Below, piece by piece: positions 22,266 through 33,375 of a stretch of DNA of 64,000 nucleotides; the first letter of the stretch is position 1; the number at the start of each line of letters is the position of its first letter. The position numbers were made by a program, and so were the translations under genes. The DNA comes from Liolophura sinensis (lineage: Eukaryota > Mollusca > Polyplacophora > Chitonida > Chitonidae), in assembly GCF_032854445.1 (NCBI RefSeq), contig NC_088306.1, positions 8,245,924-8,309,923 of the forward strand, given 5' to 3'. Below the pieces are notes generated by a model that searched no databases, was not told the origin of the DNA, and was given only the letters and a program-made list of their open reading frames with translations.

Positions 22266-22880
22266 GTTTGCTCCACATACCAGGTGTTTCTGATGGAAGT
22301 TCGATACGCTTTTCCAGGTAACATTGGGAAAAGTACCGTTGATGACAGACTATGTCAACTTCCTCAACGGATGAAAAGTTAAGCGAGCAGATTTGTAGAC
22401 CACATCATTAGTGCAGATCAAACTGGTATTAAATGCCTGAAACTCTTTTACACTTGATGGTTTGACACGTCTGATCTCAATAAAACACGCCTTCGTCTTA
22501 ATACCTAAAGAATCTGTGAACAGACCAACAGAACATCAAATCAAAAGATGTATGAGCGCGTGGATTTCAATTTACAGACAGTAGGTTATCTTACTTACAA
22601 CCACATTCATGTACCAGCCCTAGATCAAAATGAACCTTTTGGTGAGACATGTACTCACCATATGCAAAAGTTGAGATCTGATAACTCCGAACCCTGACCA
22701 ACACTTGTCTTTAGTTTGACAGCGTGTTCTGTTCACTTAGAACTATCATCAGTCAAAGAAGCCTTGGTGAGCATGCAGGGCTTATAATCGCGGATGCGTT
22801 TTTTGTCTTGCCTACATCATGCAACATCCTAATATCTTATCTCTTTCATTCGAGTTATGGCAAAAATAAAAATATATTGT
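22266..22880. other. no recognised feature
   Basis: Lies between a V copy and a D copy. No repeat match and no frame above 65 codons. Confidence 0.4.
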
Positions 22881-22884
22881 CACA

Positions 22885-23490
22885 TAACGCAGATGTTGAC
22901 AATAAAGGTATGTGGTATTAAAGGGTCTCCGTGACAGAGATAGATTAAAATCTGGACGTTTTTCCTTCCAAGTAAACGCTCGTGTCGTGTAGGGTTTATT
23001 TGGGCGAGGCCTACACCTTTTATTCTAATCGCATGCAGCCGTATACGTAAACGCAGGATCGTGTTGAGTTTTGCTGTCGATGAGAGCTGGTTACCGTATT
23101 CCAAGATAAGACAGAGTCAGACAGATATCCACCAATCTGAACCACATTTCGGAGCAGACAGTCCTTAACCAGGTCTGCGTGATGAACGTCACGTCTAATA
23201 AATCACGCTTGTCAAGCGACTGGGCGGCTGAAGATTGCTCTCAATGGAGTAAGTGGTTGCACAATGTTCTAGGTAAATACAGATCGTGGCACAAACGAGG
23301 ATTGGACAACTGCTTAAGTTTCTGAACCGCCGCGATGATGAATCCTCAACATCCTGAACATAGACGTAACCCTCGCTGATTTCGGGAGACGGACGAGCTG
23401 TGATGACGTAAAACAGACGATAATCACTGACTGACCAATAGATCACAAATCCTGGAAGTCTCACAGTTTCTCACCATCCTGCATGTCAAC
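22885..23490 (-). repeat. D module, copy 3, with an 89-codon minus-strand frame
   Basis: Complement matches 5820-6400 and 16050-16500. The frame 23195-23464 on the minus strand begins MRLPGFVIYWSVSDY and is open for 89 codons, but in the other D copies the same frame is broken. Coding status is doubtful. Confidence 0.6.
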
Positions 23491-23689
23491 AAATATAAGG
23501 GCATTGACCTTTTTTAGTTGTCAGAATTCAACAACATAAAAGAACCCATGTCTTAAATGGTGCTTGTATCTTGGCTCTTTAATTTCATTTACAGTGATAA
23601 AACCGAATTAGGTCAATGTTAAAACACATCTTTTGGTCAGTGTTTACCAGTTGGTGACATTTTTTTGTCCAAAATTATATGAACAACCC

Positions 23690-23954
23690 ATGTATAACCA
23701 AGACAATATTTGAGACCTCAAGTCCAACAACAGCATGTATATTTAACAGTGGGAATACTTTTCACACACTTCTTTGGATAGGATGTGACATGGTTTGAGT
23801 TCAGTCAATAATTACCCGTGAAAATAAGAAAAAAACTTCTTGTCATTTGCTTGTAGCATTTAGCGGCTGTTTTATGGCTCAGACGTCGAGTATTGCGGTG
23901 GTATATACGATACGGTGGTGAGGCTTTTAGTTGGAGGAAACAAGTGTGCTTAAA
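23690..23954 (+). repeat. M1 module, copy 1
   Basis: Matches 30340-30770: TTTGAGACCTCAAGTCCAAC, TATATTTAACAGTGGGAATA, CACACTTCTTTGGATAGGAT, then the 34-bp minisatellite follows in both. Confidence 0.65.
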
Positions 23955-24420
23955 ATAATACACTTTGTGGTTAAAACGTCAAAGGCAGCTGATACACTTT
24001 GTGGCTAAAACATAAGAGGCAGCTGATACACTTTGTGTTTTAAACGTCAAAGTCTGGTGATGCACTTTGTGGTTAAAACATCAGAGGCAGCTGATACTCT
24101 TTGTGGTTAAAACATAAGAGGCAGGTAATACACATTCTGGCTAAAACATAAAAGGCAGCTGATACACTTTGTGTTTTAAACGTCAAAGTCTGGTGATGCA
24201 CTTTGTGGTTAAAACATCAGAGGCAGCTGATACTCTTTGTGGTTAAAACATCAGAGGCAGCTGATAATCTTTGTGGCTAAAACATAAGAGGCAGCTGATA
24301 CACTTTGTGTTTTAAGAGTCAAAGGCAGGTGATGCACTTTGTGGTTAAAACGCCAAAGGCAGGTGATACACTTTGTGGCTAAAACGTCAAAGACAGGTGA
24401 TACACTTTGTGGTTCAAAAG
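23955..24420 (+). repeat. 34-bp minisatellite (about 13 units) with higher-order structure
   Basis: Unit approximates ACTTTGTGGTTAAAACGTCA plus AAGGCAGCTGATAC. Units carry variants (CATAAGAG, GTTTTAAACGTC). A block of variant units starting at 24025 recurs at 24161, exactly 136 bp or four units later, so part of the array has been amplified as a four-unit block. Confidence 0.9.
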
Positions 24421-24894
24421 TCAGCATTTTTCAGATGTGTGTTGACATTTATTTATTTAAAAATTCAAAAAGATATTTTCAAAAATATCAAATTGATAAC
24501 TTTTACGCTGACATGTACCTTGGTTCTGTCTCGACTTCTGTCATGCAAATTTAAACAAAAGTGATCAATAAAGGCTTTTCAGGCATCGATATTAGCTTTT
24601 GTCAATTTCTAACTGTAGTCCCCAGGGTGTTGATAACACAAATTGTGGAATTTAGTTATTCATCGAATCACTCCGAAGGACAAAAAAAAATTCCACTGAA
24701 TAATTTAACATCTTCTCCACTTGGCCTCAGTTATTTCAAGACCATCAGATGTCGTAGTGACGATTAACCTGTATCGATGTGGTTAATCAGAAAGCATTCT
24801 CATTTTTCTATTTTTTGATAGAACTGCGTTTGTCGACGAGTTTCGTCGGGTTGTTGTAAAGTAGATGTCAGCATCGCTCATAAATAGTAAATTT
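24421..24894. other. no recognised feature
   Basis: Spacer between minisatellite and SINE. Short frames at its left edge are continuations of the minisatellite. Confidence 0.4.
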
Positions 24895-25075
24895 ATTTAT
24901 TTTATTTGATTGGGGTTTCACGCCGTACTCAAGAATATTTCACTTATACGACGGCGGCCAGCATTATGGTGGGAGGAAACCGAGCAGAGCCCGGGGGAAA
25001 CTCACGACCATCCGCAGTTTGGTGCCAGACCTTCCCACGTACGGTCGGAGAGAAAGCCAGCATGAGCTCTCTTGA
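24895..25075 (-). mobile_element. SINE, minus orientation, head-truncated
   Basis: TTTGATTGGGGTTTCACGCC through the central domain to AAGCCAGCATGAGCTC, ending before the tRNA head. Confidence 0.9.
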
Positions 25076-25269
25076 TTATGTTATTGACGGCGATAAATAT
25101 TTTAATAGTGAGCAATTGAAACACGATCACTGATCCGACAATTCCCGAGGGGGTGGGGGGACAAAAAATACACAAATCAAGTGTACTTAGCCTTTCCATC
25201 ATCTGTGTTGCGCCTCTCCACGGGTCCTCCAGGAATACAACTCGCGCCGTCAAACCACACATTTGACCA

Positions 25270-25458
25270 TTGTGCAGACAGGCTGTCAGCTTTTACCCTC
25301 GCCTCTTTTTATTCCACAAAGGCTTTATACACGAATTACATGTCTCTGTCAAGGAGTATTTCAATATCCACACAGGACTCATTGTTCCAAATACGTCTGT
25401 CACCATTCACGTGGGATTTGGCGAGATCAATAACAAGGGCGGGAAGCTGCTTGTATAG
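25270..25458 (+). CDS. V module frame at 25 kb, unknown small protein or exon
   Basis: Sixty-two open codons bounded by a TGA two codons upstream and a TAG at the end; both stops are conserved in the 31.7-kb copy. Core motif EYFNIHTGLIVPN followed by HVGFGEIN. My hand alignment to 31738-31923 counts about 14 third-position, 5 first-position and 6 second-position changes and one in-frame 3-base gap, a pattern that favours past coding selection. No ATG start; it would need to be an exon (a CAG lies at 25273-25275) or use another start. The surrounding module spans about 25140-25560. No known family recognised. Confidence 0.35.
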   Translation: MCRQAVSFYPRLFLFHKGFIHELHVSVKEYFNIHTGLIVPNTSVTIHVGFGEINNKGGKLLV

Positions 25459-25579
25459 CCGACATATATTCATTGTTAACGAATTTCGAAAGTTAGGTGT
25501 TATCATTTGTAATGCAACATCTGGTTCTTACGTCTGATACATCACACTGCTCTTGGTCCTGTCAAATGACAAAGCAAGG

Positions 25580-26370
25580 ACTTGCTCAGCTACATTACAT
25601 TTTTGATTGTCCGGATTACTTATCCACCAAACAGAAGAAATCCCCAGCTCATTTAAGAAGTAGGACAAGCTGTGATAATGTAAAATCAAGCTATGATCAA
25701 GCTATGTCTTTTCTGCATGTCGACATACAAAGAGCACTGCCCCTTTCAATTTTTTAGAACAATTTTGTCCATGTAGTATTAACTGTAAATGATGACAATT
25801 TTCTTTGTATTACAGGAAGTAATCGCCCACAAGAATGCTTTATATGATATTGCTCGGACCTAGATGAAACAAATTTCTTTGATATATTTATATATTTAGT
25901 TGTTGTTTACCGTCATATAAGACAGTTATACGGGTCCGTTTTATTGGTGAAGAAAATGCTGTTAGCTGCGGTAAATCACTGAACATCTGTCGAGATGTTC
26001 TACGAGAGTCATACAGATGTGAGGCATTATTTGTTGTTGCAAGACAAGTGGTCTTTTAGGAAATAATGTGGTGGGCGACACGGGCGTCACTACAAATGTA
26101 CAGATACCTGCGTCATTGCAAAAAGGCCCTATGTAAACAACAGGATTGGAGAATCCAAGATAGAATTGACTTTTGGCCCTTTGCTTTTGATGGTCCTGAT
26201 CAAAAATCCCGTCAGTTTCTTCATTATTACTACATGCAGATTTTCTTAAAATATTCTTAATGGTACGAAGAATATTTCCGTATACATGATAATGTTAGGA
26301 ACCACAACTATGGAGGCTCAGTCTGTATTACAGTTATAAATCCACTCGCACCTGTCTATTTCTACAATGC
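25580..26370 (+). repeat. D' remnant and linker segment, homologous to 32080-33840
   Basis: ATCCACCAAACAGAAGAAAT (25623) and GTTTTATTGGTGAAGAAAAT (25938), GGATTGGAGAATCCAAGATA (26143) and TTCATTATTACTACATG (26219) recur in order at 32125, 32478, 33085 and 33680. The right copy carries a ~500-bp insertion of SINEs between the last two. Confidence 0.65.
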
Positions 26371-27829
26371 AACTAAGAGCAACTTGAAAGTTAGCGGGCC
26401 TCGGACGAGCTTAAAACCTAGCTTACCGAAATATGTTGAAACCCGTAGAAAAATCCTGCAACTTGACACAGCGGTCGTGGGTGATAACCAGACCAAAATG
26501 AGTCGCAGCAATATTGATGTCCATGTAAAAATATTCTGAGCTGTGATCTCAAACCGTAACAGACCGCAGAAAGGTCTTACATGGTCGGACAACCAGTCAT
26601 GGATGATCGCGGGTCATATAGTCAGACTAGCTTGTTTTCCCGCAACGACTTGCATATATGGCAACGGTAAATCTTATTTTTAAGAAAAACTGAAAACCCA
26701 GAGAAAACCATTGATCGTGGTCAGGTACTCAAGAGATATTGGTTTACGTCGAGGCGTGTATAGTGATACGTATTCCTAATTGGTCACATTCAGTGCGGGC
26801 ACTCGTGATTTTAAATTTCCCAAAAAGCATGTATGAACCAGCGATAATATTATAGATAGAGAATAGAGCGGGCGATTTCGTTATTTTTTGTGGACGTTTA
26901 ACACATTGCTCAAGACCTTTCCTTGAGGTCTATCAGTTTTGCGACCAGACACAGGCACCCAAAGTACATTTAGACTGGCGACTTGTTAAGCTATCTCGAC
27001 AACTAGACGAATCTTGCGTCTTTATATTACACTTTTCGACAGACTGAACTTTAGAAGATGGCTTTCCGAGCTCGGCTTAATTTCGAGTAAATGTGCTTCA
27101 TAAATACAAGCAGCAGTGTACCAGTGGATCGATGTGTCGGGCGTCAGTTTTTAAACAACTTTGAAAATGTCAAAGACTCACATTTGCAACCCATTTCTGT
27201 GGAAATAAAATGATCGTAAATCTTTAATCCGATCATTAAATCGCTTACCCCGGAAGAATTCCAGTCTCGCAAAGTCTCACGTGTCTCTGCAGAGCGTCTT
27301 TGCTAACCTTCAGATGATCTTCCTGGAGTGTGTGTAATTTATTCTGTATTTTGGACGAGGAGGCATTCCTTATATTTAAGTAAGGTACGTCCTGTGTTTT
27401 TACACAGATGTATTCAACACTGGGAATAATATATTCAATAGCTTTGTTAGTACCGAAGAAAACAACAAAAATTAATACCAGGCGACTCAGTTTCGAAAAA
27501 TTTAAATCAAATTCAAATTTTGCAAAGGTTCCTGATATGAACTCTATTGCGTCAAATTCCTAAATGATGACATATTCAAGTGCCTCAGACCCATTGAAAT
27601 CCTCTATCACTGCCTTTGGATTAAATGCAGCTATTGCTAAATGAATTTTATAGGGGTCGTTAAACGCAGTTACATGAGATCAATAAATGACGACGACATT
27701 GAACTCACAGCAAATCTCGGAAACAATATCAAAGACTGTGTTTTCGCTGGGACGAGTTATATAACCATATATTCTAAGCACGGACGCAGCTGTTCGTCTT
27801 TAGAAGACAATTATGCAAGAGGTTGTCAG
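26371..27829 (+). repeat. M3 module, copy 1
   Basis: Homologous to 39405-41100 over more than 1 kb: CAACGGTAAATCTTATTTTT, GACTGGCGACTTGTTAAGCT, AAATAAAATGATCGTAAATC, TTTTACACAGATGTATTCAA and GTTACATGAGATCAATAAAT all have counterparts in order. No long frame is conserved. Confidence 0.7.
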
Positions 27830-28795
27830 GTGATGAGCTAACACTCGTTAATTTTGATCTGATATTAGCCTTTGGACAAATAGTAATCAGTATTCAATAT
27901 TTGATGAGTTTTGATTGTTTTGTTCCATGCTTGTAATTTCTATCTTAGAGGGGTATCGATAATTAAGATAAAATGCGATGACTATTTTATTATCTTTCAG
28001 CAGATGCCAAAGTCATCAAATTATCTCAACGCTGGCCTCGGTTTGTATTTCTTTCTCAAGGTACACCCTTGAATTTGAGCGGGCGGTGTTAGCCCGACCG
28101 TTCTAACTGCAATACCTAAGTTTCTTGCGATATCCGATAGAACGTGACTCTTTATGGGCTTTCTCCTCATAGAGGAACGCCCTTTGTTCTCTCTGCTAAA
28201 TTAAATCTCCACTGATTGCTCCTTCCCAACCTACTGCTCGTCTCTGGGGATGTAACGAGTATTCTCCCGTAACGGACATTTCTGACAGGCGGTAACGATC
28301 TCTCATATTTTCTTCATCCACCCCTGTCACTGACGCCGTTGCCTATGGCTCCCTGAAACAGGAGTATCTGTGTCGGTTTTCCTTCCACTAATCTTTTCTA
28401 CGCGCTCATGACACGTTGGCTCTTACAATAACCATCACCTTAAATTATTCCAACACGTGCTTGCAGCAGATAATACATGTATCCAGAATCGAGTTTTTCC
28501 ACAGCAATCTACTCGTATAACAAAATGACCCAACATTTTCCGATAATATGATGGTCAGGTTTTTGCTTCACCCGTCCTCTCTGCTGAAAAATTTATTAAG
28601 GCAGAATAATTTATAACTGGCAATTTTTCTGTCCGCGTTTTTCAGCCAGGGGTTTATGTCTTTTCCAGTACTGAGTCGCCGTGCTATTGATTACAAATAA
28701 GGGTAACCATGCCACTAAATCTAGGAAGTACATTTAATGACATTTCATTCTGTCTATCATAACCTCACGGCTCCTTTTCCAATAGTTTGACGATA
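27830..28795 (-). repeat. A module, copy 5
   Basis: Complement is collinear with copy 1. Landmarks on +: GATGAGCTAACACTCGTTAA, AGATGCCAAAGTCATCAAAT, AATAACCATCACCTTAAATT, CAGCAATCTACTCG. Confidence 0.8.
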
Positions 28796-28960
28796 ACCGC
28801 GCGCACGTTTTGCTGTACAACGCAACATTTTCAATATGTAACACCATTACAAAATGTCGCCATGTAGTGACAGTTCTCACATCCAGAGCGTTGCCTTTCT
28901 ATAACCGTTGTTGAGTACAAACTGTTGCCATCCCCTGACAGGCATGCATCATACGGCGTT
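28796..28960 (+). repeat. second 34-bp minisatellite type, about five diverged units
   Basis: Units such as CAACGCAACATTTTCAATAT, AATGTCGCCATGTAGTGACA, AGCGTTGCCTTTCTATAACC, AACTGTTGCCATCCCCTGAC start 34-35 bases apart. The same array type lies next to A at 45.6 and 48.8 kb. Confidence 0.6.
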
Positions 28961-29510
28961 GCAATCCTTTGAGGTTTTGAGGCTGAAACAAGTAACTGCG
29001 AGTAAAGTTTCTGTATACAATTGTATCTTAACTGATCTCTCTCTCTCCCCTCTCAGAAACTTTATAGAACTAGCTCAATGGACCGCGGACCTGAAAAAAC
29101 ACAGTGTTTTAAAGAGGTTGTTGGACACCGTCCAATCTACGCCCTTACAAGCGAAATGCTACTCAACTCAGGCATGATTAACCTTATTTGCTGAAGCAAA
29201 GAATAAATGAAAATGAACTTAGATCAAGAGATAGGAGATCTTAACACCTGACAAAGGGGCTGATAAACCTTGTACAAACATATGTATATAGTTTAGTCCT
29301 GGTGCCATGGTTAATACCAAATTGTTCATTGTTTGTGATTTTAAAAATGTAACCAGTTACAAGAAGCATGCGTTCCGATGTGAAGTAATTATTGTTTCTA
29401 TATCAAATGTCAAGTTCATTCTTGTCTTGGAGAAGGAAACACTTCTTATGCTTTACCGCTTGGAGTATTTGTCTCAAGCGTCATCGTGAACAAAACGTGT
29501 TCATTCTTAA
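28961..29510 (+). repeat. B module, copy 1
   Basis: Homologous to 35470-36030, 42960-43530 and 47390-47740. It opens with a pyrimidine tract ending CAG (29036-29057), after which two frames are open for 40-47 codons; in the other copies these frames have stops, so coding is not supported now. Ends with TTGTCTTGGAGAAGGAAACA. Confidence 0.7.
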
Positions 29511-29559
29511 AATAGTTCGATTTTAAGAGGAGTGAAAAAATAGGTAAAGACGGTGTTAA

Positions 29560-30335
29560 TGACACCCCCCACATATCTTCTATGTTTTTTGAGCTAGTAT
29601 AAAGCAGATTCTAATGACGGACGGAGCTGTTCGTCCTTTGAGCGAGGTTTTACCAAGTGATGAGCTAACCGTCACTGTTTTTCTGTGATATTTGTTTTTG
29701 GACAAATGTTAATCAGAATGCAGCATTTAACGAGTTTCATTTTTCGTTCAATGTTTGTGATTTCTAATGTATGGGATGTGATCGCCCACGTTGTCTACCA
29801 CACTGATATCAAGTGAAAGTTAAGGTATAAGCGTCATGTCCGACATGACATACGAAGGCTGTTTTCTTCGTCTTCCTGTAAATGTCAGACCTTTTTAATT
29901 ATCCCCGTGCTGGCTTTGACTTTTTTTTCTAAAATTGATTTTCACCTGATCTATTCTGTCTACTTACTGCAGAGTGAGTGAACAATGAGTTTTGGGCTGG
30001 TGGTGCGAACTGGAACTTTCTAGCTGCACTAGATCGTCGCCCTGTGTCAAAAACCGCAATATTGAAGTTTCTCACAGTATTTGGAAGCACCTGACTTTTC
30101 CTAGGTTTTCTGCTCAAGGCGGAATGCCCTTTGATCTTGTACCCAAAATAAATCTCCACTGATTGCTCCTTCGAAGTTTGCTGCTTGTCACGACGGATAA
30201 GGCGAATATATTTCTAGCAGGTAACAATAACCATCACCTTATATTATCCCGCAGAAAATGATATTTTCATATTTTCAGCAGATGATATTAACAATCGACT
30301 TTTCGGCAGTAATCTGCTAAACTTCCCCTAATCAT
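29560..30335 (-). repeat. A module, copy 6 (truncated)
   Basis: Runs from the A 3' end (GTGATGAGCTAACCGTCACT) to CGGCAGTAATCTGCTAA at about 30326 and then switches to M1. The 76-codon minus frame 29929-30159 contains VRNFNIAVFDT, shared with 36.3 kb. Confidence 0.75.
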
Positions 30336-30339
30336 ATGA

Positions 30340-30789
30340 AGAACGCCTCTATAAAAATGTATATGTTTGAGACCACAAGTTAAACAACACCATATATATT
30401 TAACAGTGAGAAGCGATTTTCAAACACTTCTTTGTTTATGATGCAACATGGTGACATCTCACTCATTATCCCTCGTAAGAAGAAAGCCTGTGTCGAAACA
30501 CCCCTTGTCATCTGTATTGCTAAGGGGCTGTTTTTTTAAGGATCACAGATTGAGTATTGCAAGGACGTTTCAAAAGACATGATTTCTGATGTTGCTGAGG
30601 TTAAAGGATCGAGTCCGAGGCTCAGGTCATTTGTTTCCCTGTAGAAAACGTGTTAGGGTTCTTTACCTTTCACGATGAAACGGAGTGCTGAAGAACTGTC
30701 CACGTATATGACGGTGGTGAGCTTCATGGTGGAAAGTAGCAATTACGCCTAAAATCAACCGCACTCCTTACAGATACAGTTTGTGGTTA
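30340..30789 (+). repeat. M1 module, copy 2
   Basis: Matches 23690-23954 and is longer: it has a ~200-base segment (about 30540-30740) not seen in copy 1. The 34-bp repeats follow. Confidence 0.65.
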
Positions 30790-30802
30790 AAAAGTCAAAG
30801 GG

Positions 30803-31068
30803 TGCCTCCGTGGCTCAGTTGGTTAGCGCGCTAGCGCACCTTAATGACCCAGGAGTCTCTCACCAATGCGGTCGCTGTGAGTTCAAGTCCAGTTCATGCT
30901 GGCTTCCTCTCGGGCCGTACGTGGGAAGGTCTTGCACCAACCTGCGGATGGTCGTGGGTTTCCCTCGGGCTCTGACCTGTTTCCACCCACCATAATGCTG
31001 GCCGCCGTCTTGTAAGTGAAATATTCTTGAGAACGGCGTAAAACACCAATCAAATAAATAAATAAATA
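30803..31068 (+). mobile_element. full-length tRNA-derived SINE with target-site duplication
   Basis: The head has A box TGGCTCAGTTGG and B box GTTCAAGTCC; then ACGTGGGAAGGTCTTG, the conserved central domain, GTAAAACACCAATCAAATAA and an AATA tail. A 13-bp duplication AAAAAGTCAAAGG (30790-30802 and 31069-31081) brackets it, made of minisatellite sequence, so it jumped into the array after the array formed. Confidence 0.95.
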
Positions 31069-31345
31069 AAAAAGTCAAAGGCAGTTGATACATTTTGTGA
31101 TTAAAGAGTCAAAGGCGGCTGACACACTTTGTGGTTAAAACGTCAAAGGCATCTGTTACACTTTGTGGTTAAAACGTCAAAGGCAGGTGACACACCTTGT
31201 GGTTAAAACGTCAAAGGCATCTGTTACACTTTGTTGTTTAAACCCTAAAGGCAGTTGATAGTCTTTGTGATCAAAACGTCAAAGACAGGTGATACACTTT
31301 GTGGTTAAAACGTCAAAGGCAGGTGATACACTTTGTGGTTAAAAC
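31069..31345 (+). repeat. 34-bp minisatellite, second array
   Basis: Eight or so units of the same type as 23955-24420 (CACTTTGTGGTTAAAACGTC). One further half unit lies left of the SINE. Confidence 0.9.
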
Positions 31346-31649
31346 GACAGTTAGTTATTATGTGATTCTACTGCTCACATGTCTGTATTTTAACATCTTT
31401 ATGATAAAAAGCTACTAGTGTATATAAGCCACGACGTAAACGGTTAGAAATATTATAAACAAGAGTGCCCATTTACGTCACATCTTAAAAGTTAAAGCTG
31501 GTCATGGACGTTGTTGTTTTTTTTTTTTTTTTTTTTTTTTTTTTCAATTTTAACTGGAAAGGATTTTGTTTATGAAAGCAAACGCTCGTTATATGAACAC
31601 AACCATTGGTCCCCGGTATTCCCAGGGAGAGCCAGATAAAGAAATCAAG
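31346..31649. other. spacer with a long poly-T tract
   Basis: Uninterrupted T run of about 26 bases at 31518-31543. Nothing else recognised. Confidence 0.7.
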
Positions 31650-31737
31650 CGTATTTAGCCCCTCTGTCATCTGTGTTGCTCCACTCCACGGATTCTCCAG
31701 GAATAAAAATCGCACCGTCAAACCACACAGTTGACCA

Positions 31738-31923
31738 TTGTACAGCCAGGCTGTCAGCTTTTATCCTCACATCTTCTTGTTCCCGAGAGGCTTTATGCAC
31801 GAATTCCATGTCCCTGTCCAAGAGTGTTTAAATATTCACACAGGCCTTATTGTTCCAAGTACGTCTGTCACCTTTCACGTGGGATTTGGCGAAATCAATA
31901 AGGACGGGAAGGTACTTGTATAG
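31738..31923 (+). CDS. V module frame at 31.7 kb, unknown small protein or exon
   Basis: Sixty-one codons aligned end to end with 25270-25458, with one codon fewer after GFGEIN. Keeps FMHEFHV, NIHTGLIVP and HVGFGEIN. The same TGA upstream and TAG stop are present. The opposite strand of this module also has an open frame (31485-31721, with FLENPWSGATQM) that aligns with 25002-25262, so strand assignment is not certain; the in-frame 3-base gap and third-position bias favour +. Module extent is about 31650-32050. Confidence 0.35.
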   Translation: MYSQAVSFYPHIFLFPRGFMHEFHVPVQECLNIHTGLIVPSTSVTFHVGFGEINKDGKVLV

Positions 31924-32079
31924 CCGACATGGAGTGATTCTGAACGGATTTCGAAAGTTAGGCGTTTCATTTATAATGCAACATCTGGTTCTTACGTCTG
32001 ATACATCACACATGTCAAGCTATTGGTCTGTCTTTGTTCCTCTTAAATGACAAAGTGTCTTCAGTGTTAATGTGCTATG

Positions 32080-33140
32080 TAAATAACAACCCGTAGTACG
32101 GAGGAGACTACCCGGATAAATCATCCACCAAACAGACGTAATCCCCAACTTATTTCGGAAGTTGGAAGAGTTTTGATGACGTAAAAGTAAGAGATGATCA
32201 CAGGTCTAGGAAATCTGACTATATGTCGTCTTCCTGCATGTCGCCATGCAACGAACACGGATTGTTTTCAATTTTCTGAACAATTTTGTGATTTTTTAAA
32301 CTGTAAATATTACAGGAAGCAGTTGTCCTTTATTACAGAAATAAAGTTGTGCATAGTAGGGCTCAGCCCTGGAAAAAACAAATTTTTTTGACATATTTGT
32401 GTATTTATTTATTTCTTTGTTTATTTTTTTAATTGTTGTTTACTGACCTCCATTAGACTTACATGATGTCGGTCAGTTTTATGGGTGGGGAAAATGCAAT
32501 TACCTCGGGTAAACCATTGACCTTTGGTCAGATTCTGACAAGCTGTTCTACGTGAATCTATGGGTCGAAACAGACATTCGTATACCAGCCGTCAACCAGT
32601 TAGGACGTTCCATGTCAATAATCGCAAGGCCACTTCCCAAAACAACGTATAACACAAACCACCAAAGAATTGAGAAAGTACGAAAATAGGACGAAATCAT
32701 GCATAGAGAATCAGTCTAGAGTTTTATATGATGTTGGAAAGACGTAGGATATGCTCTAAGCGACTAGGTGAAATTAGAATTCACATCGTGTACCGTGAGT
32801 CATACAGATGTGGGGCACTGTGTTGTTGAAAGAACAGTGATCTCATAATTATTGCTATATTCGGCCACACTGACGTCACCAGTGCAACGGAAAGTCACAC
32901 AAAAAGAGACAAGTGAAATCCTATAAACATAGAATACAACCCATTTCACATATTTGGTGGCGTTAGCTTAAGGGGCAAACATGTGACTCTTGGTAAGCTA
33001 GTGACTTCCGCGTGTGACGTACAAATGCATGTATACATGCATATACTGTACGTCAATGCACCAAAGCCTTATATAAAGAGTAGGATTGGAGAATCCAAGA
33101 TCGAACTGAGCCAATGTCTCATAGTGTTAAAAGCTTGGCT
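32080..33140 (+). repeat. D' remnant and linker, second copy
   Basis: Counterpart of 25580-26170, longer by about 450 bases. It includes a 60-base stretch rich in T and A (32397-32440). Confidence 0.55.
33015..33055. repeat. nested palindrome
   Basis: A perfect 18-bp palindrome ATGCATGTATACATGCAT (33025-33042) lies inside 8-bp arms TGACGTAC (33015-33022) and GTACGTCA (33048-33055). Confidence 0.9.
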
Positions 33141-33275
33141 TTTGATTTATTTATTTATTTTTTTGATTTGTGTTTTACGCAGTACTGAAGAATATTTCAC
33201 TTAAACGACGGCGGCCGGCATGATGGTGGGAGGAAACAGGACATAGCCTGGGGGAAACCCGAGACCATCCGCAAA
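33140..33275 (-). mobile_element. SINE, minus orientation, head-truncated
   Basis: TTTTTTGATTTGTGTTTTAC, ACGACGGCGGCCGGCATGAT and GAGACCATCCGC, joined directly to a spacer at about 33270. Confidence 0.85.
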
Positions 33276-33375
33276 AGGCAAGTAACTTCCAATAAATATA
33301 TACACAAATGAAAGACATCTTTAGGTTCTAAAGCAAACTATTATTGGTTATCTCTGAATAAAATATTGTTTGTTT
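33276..33375 (-). repeat. 100-bp spacer shared in inverse orientation with 46629-46737
   Basis: The complement of this segment matches almost base for base, including TATATATTTATTGGAAGTTA. The same SINE insertion follows it in both places. Confidence 0.9.

Noticed and set aside
22885-23490. 89-codon minus frame in D copy 3 as a gene
   Set aside because: The same frame is interrupted by stops in D copies 1 and 2, so there is no sign of constraint.
23955-24420. CRISPR-like regular array
   Set aside because: Units are contiguous variants of one 34-bp sequence with no distinct spacers, in eukaryotic DNA; it is a minisatellite.
24339-24564. Two overlapping + frames of 63-71 codons as genes
   Set aside because: They start inside the minisatellite; the 34-bp period is not a multiple of three, so the frames are a by-product of the repeat.
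30860-31093. Frames of 60-130 codons within SINEs (also at 33394, 39378, 46910 and 62805)
   Set aside because: They translate the SINE central domain, mostly antisense, and recur only because the SINE is repeated.
31485-31721. Lysine-tract protein on the minus strand
   Set aside because: The lysine tract is the poly-T run; only the part aligned with 25002-25262 is of interest and it is better explained as the back of module V.
21885-32050. Minus-strand FLE(D/N)PW.GATQM frame as the coding strand of V
   Set aside because: It aligns between two copies but is frame-shifted in the 22-kb copy, whereas the plus frame keeps its phase there through the core; kept only as an alternative.
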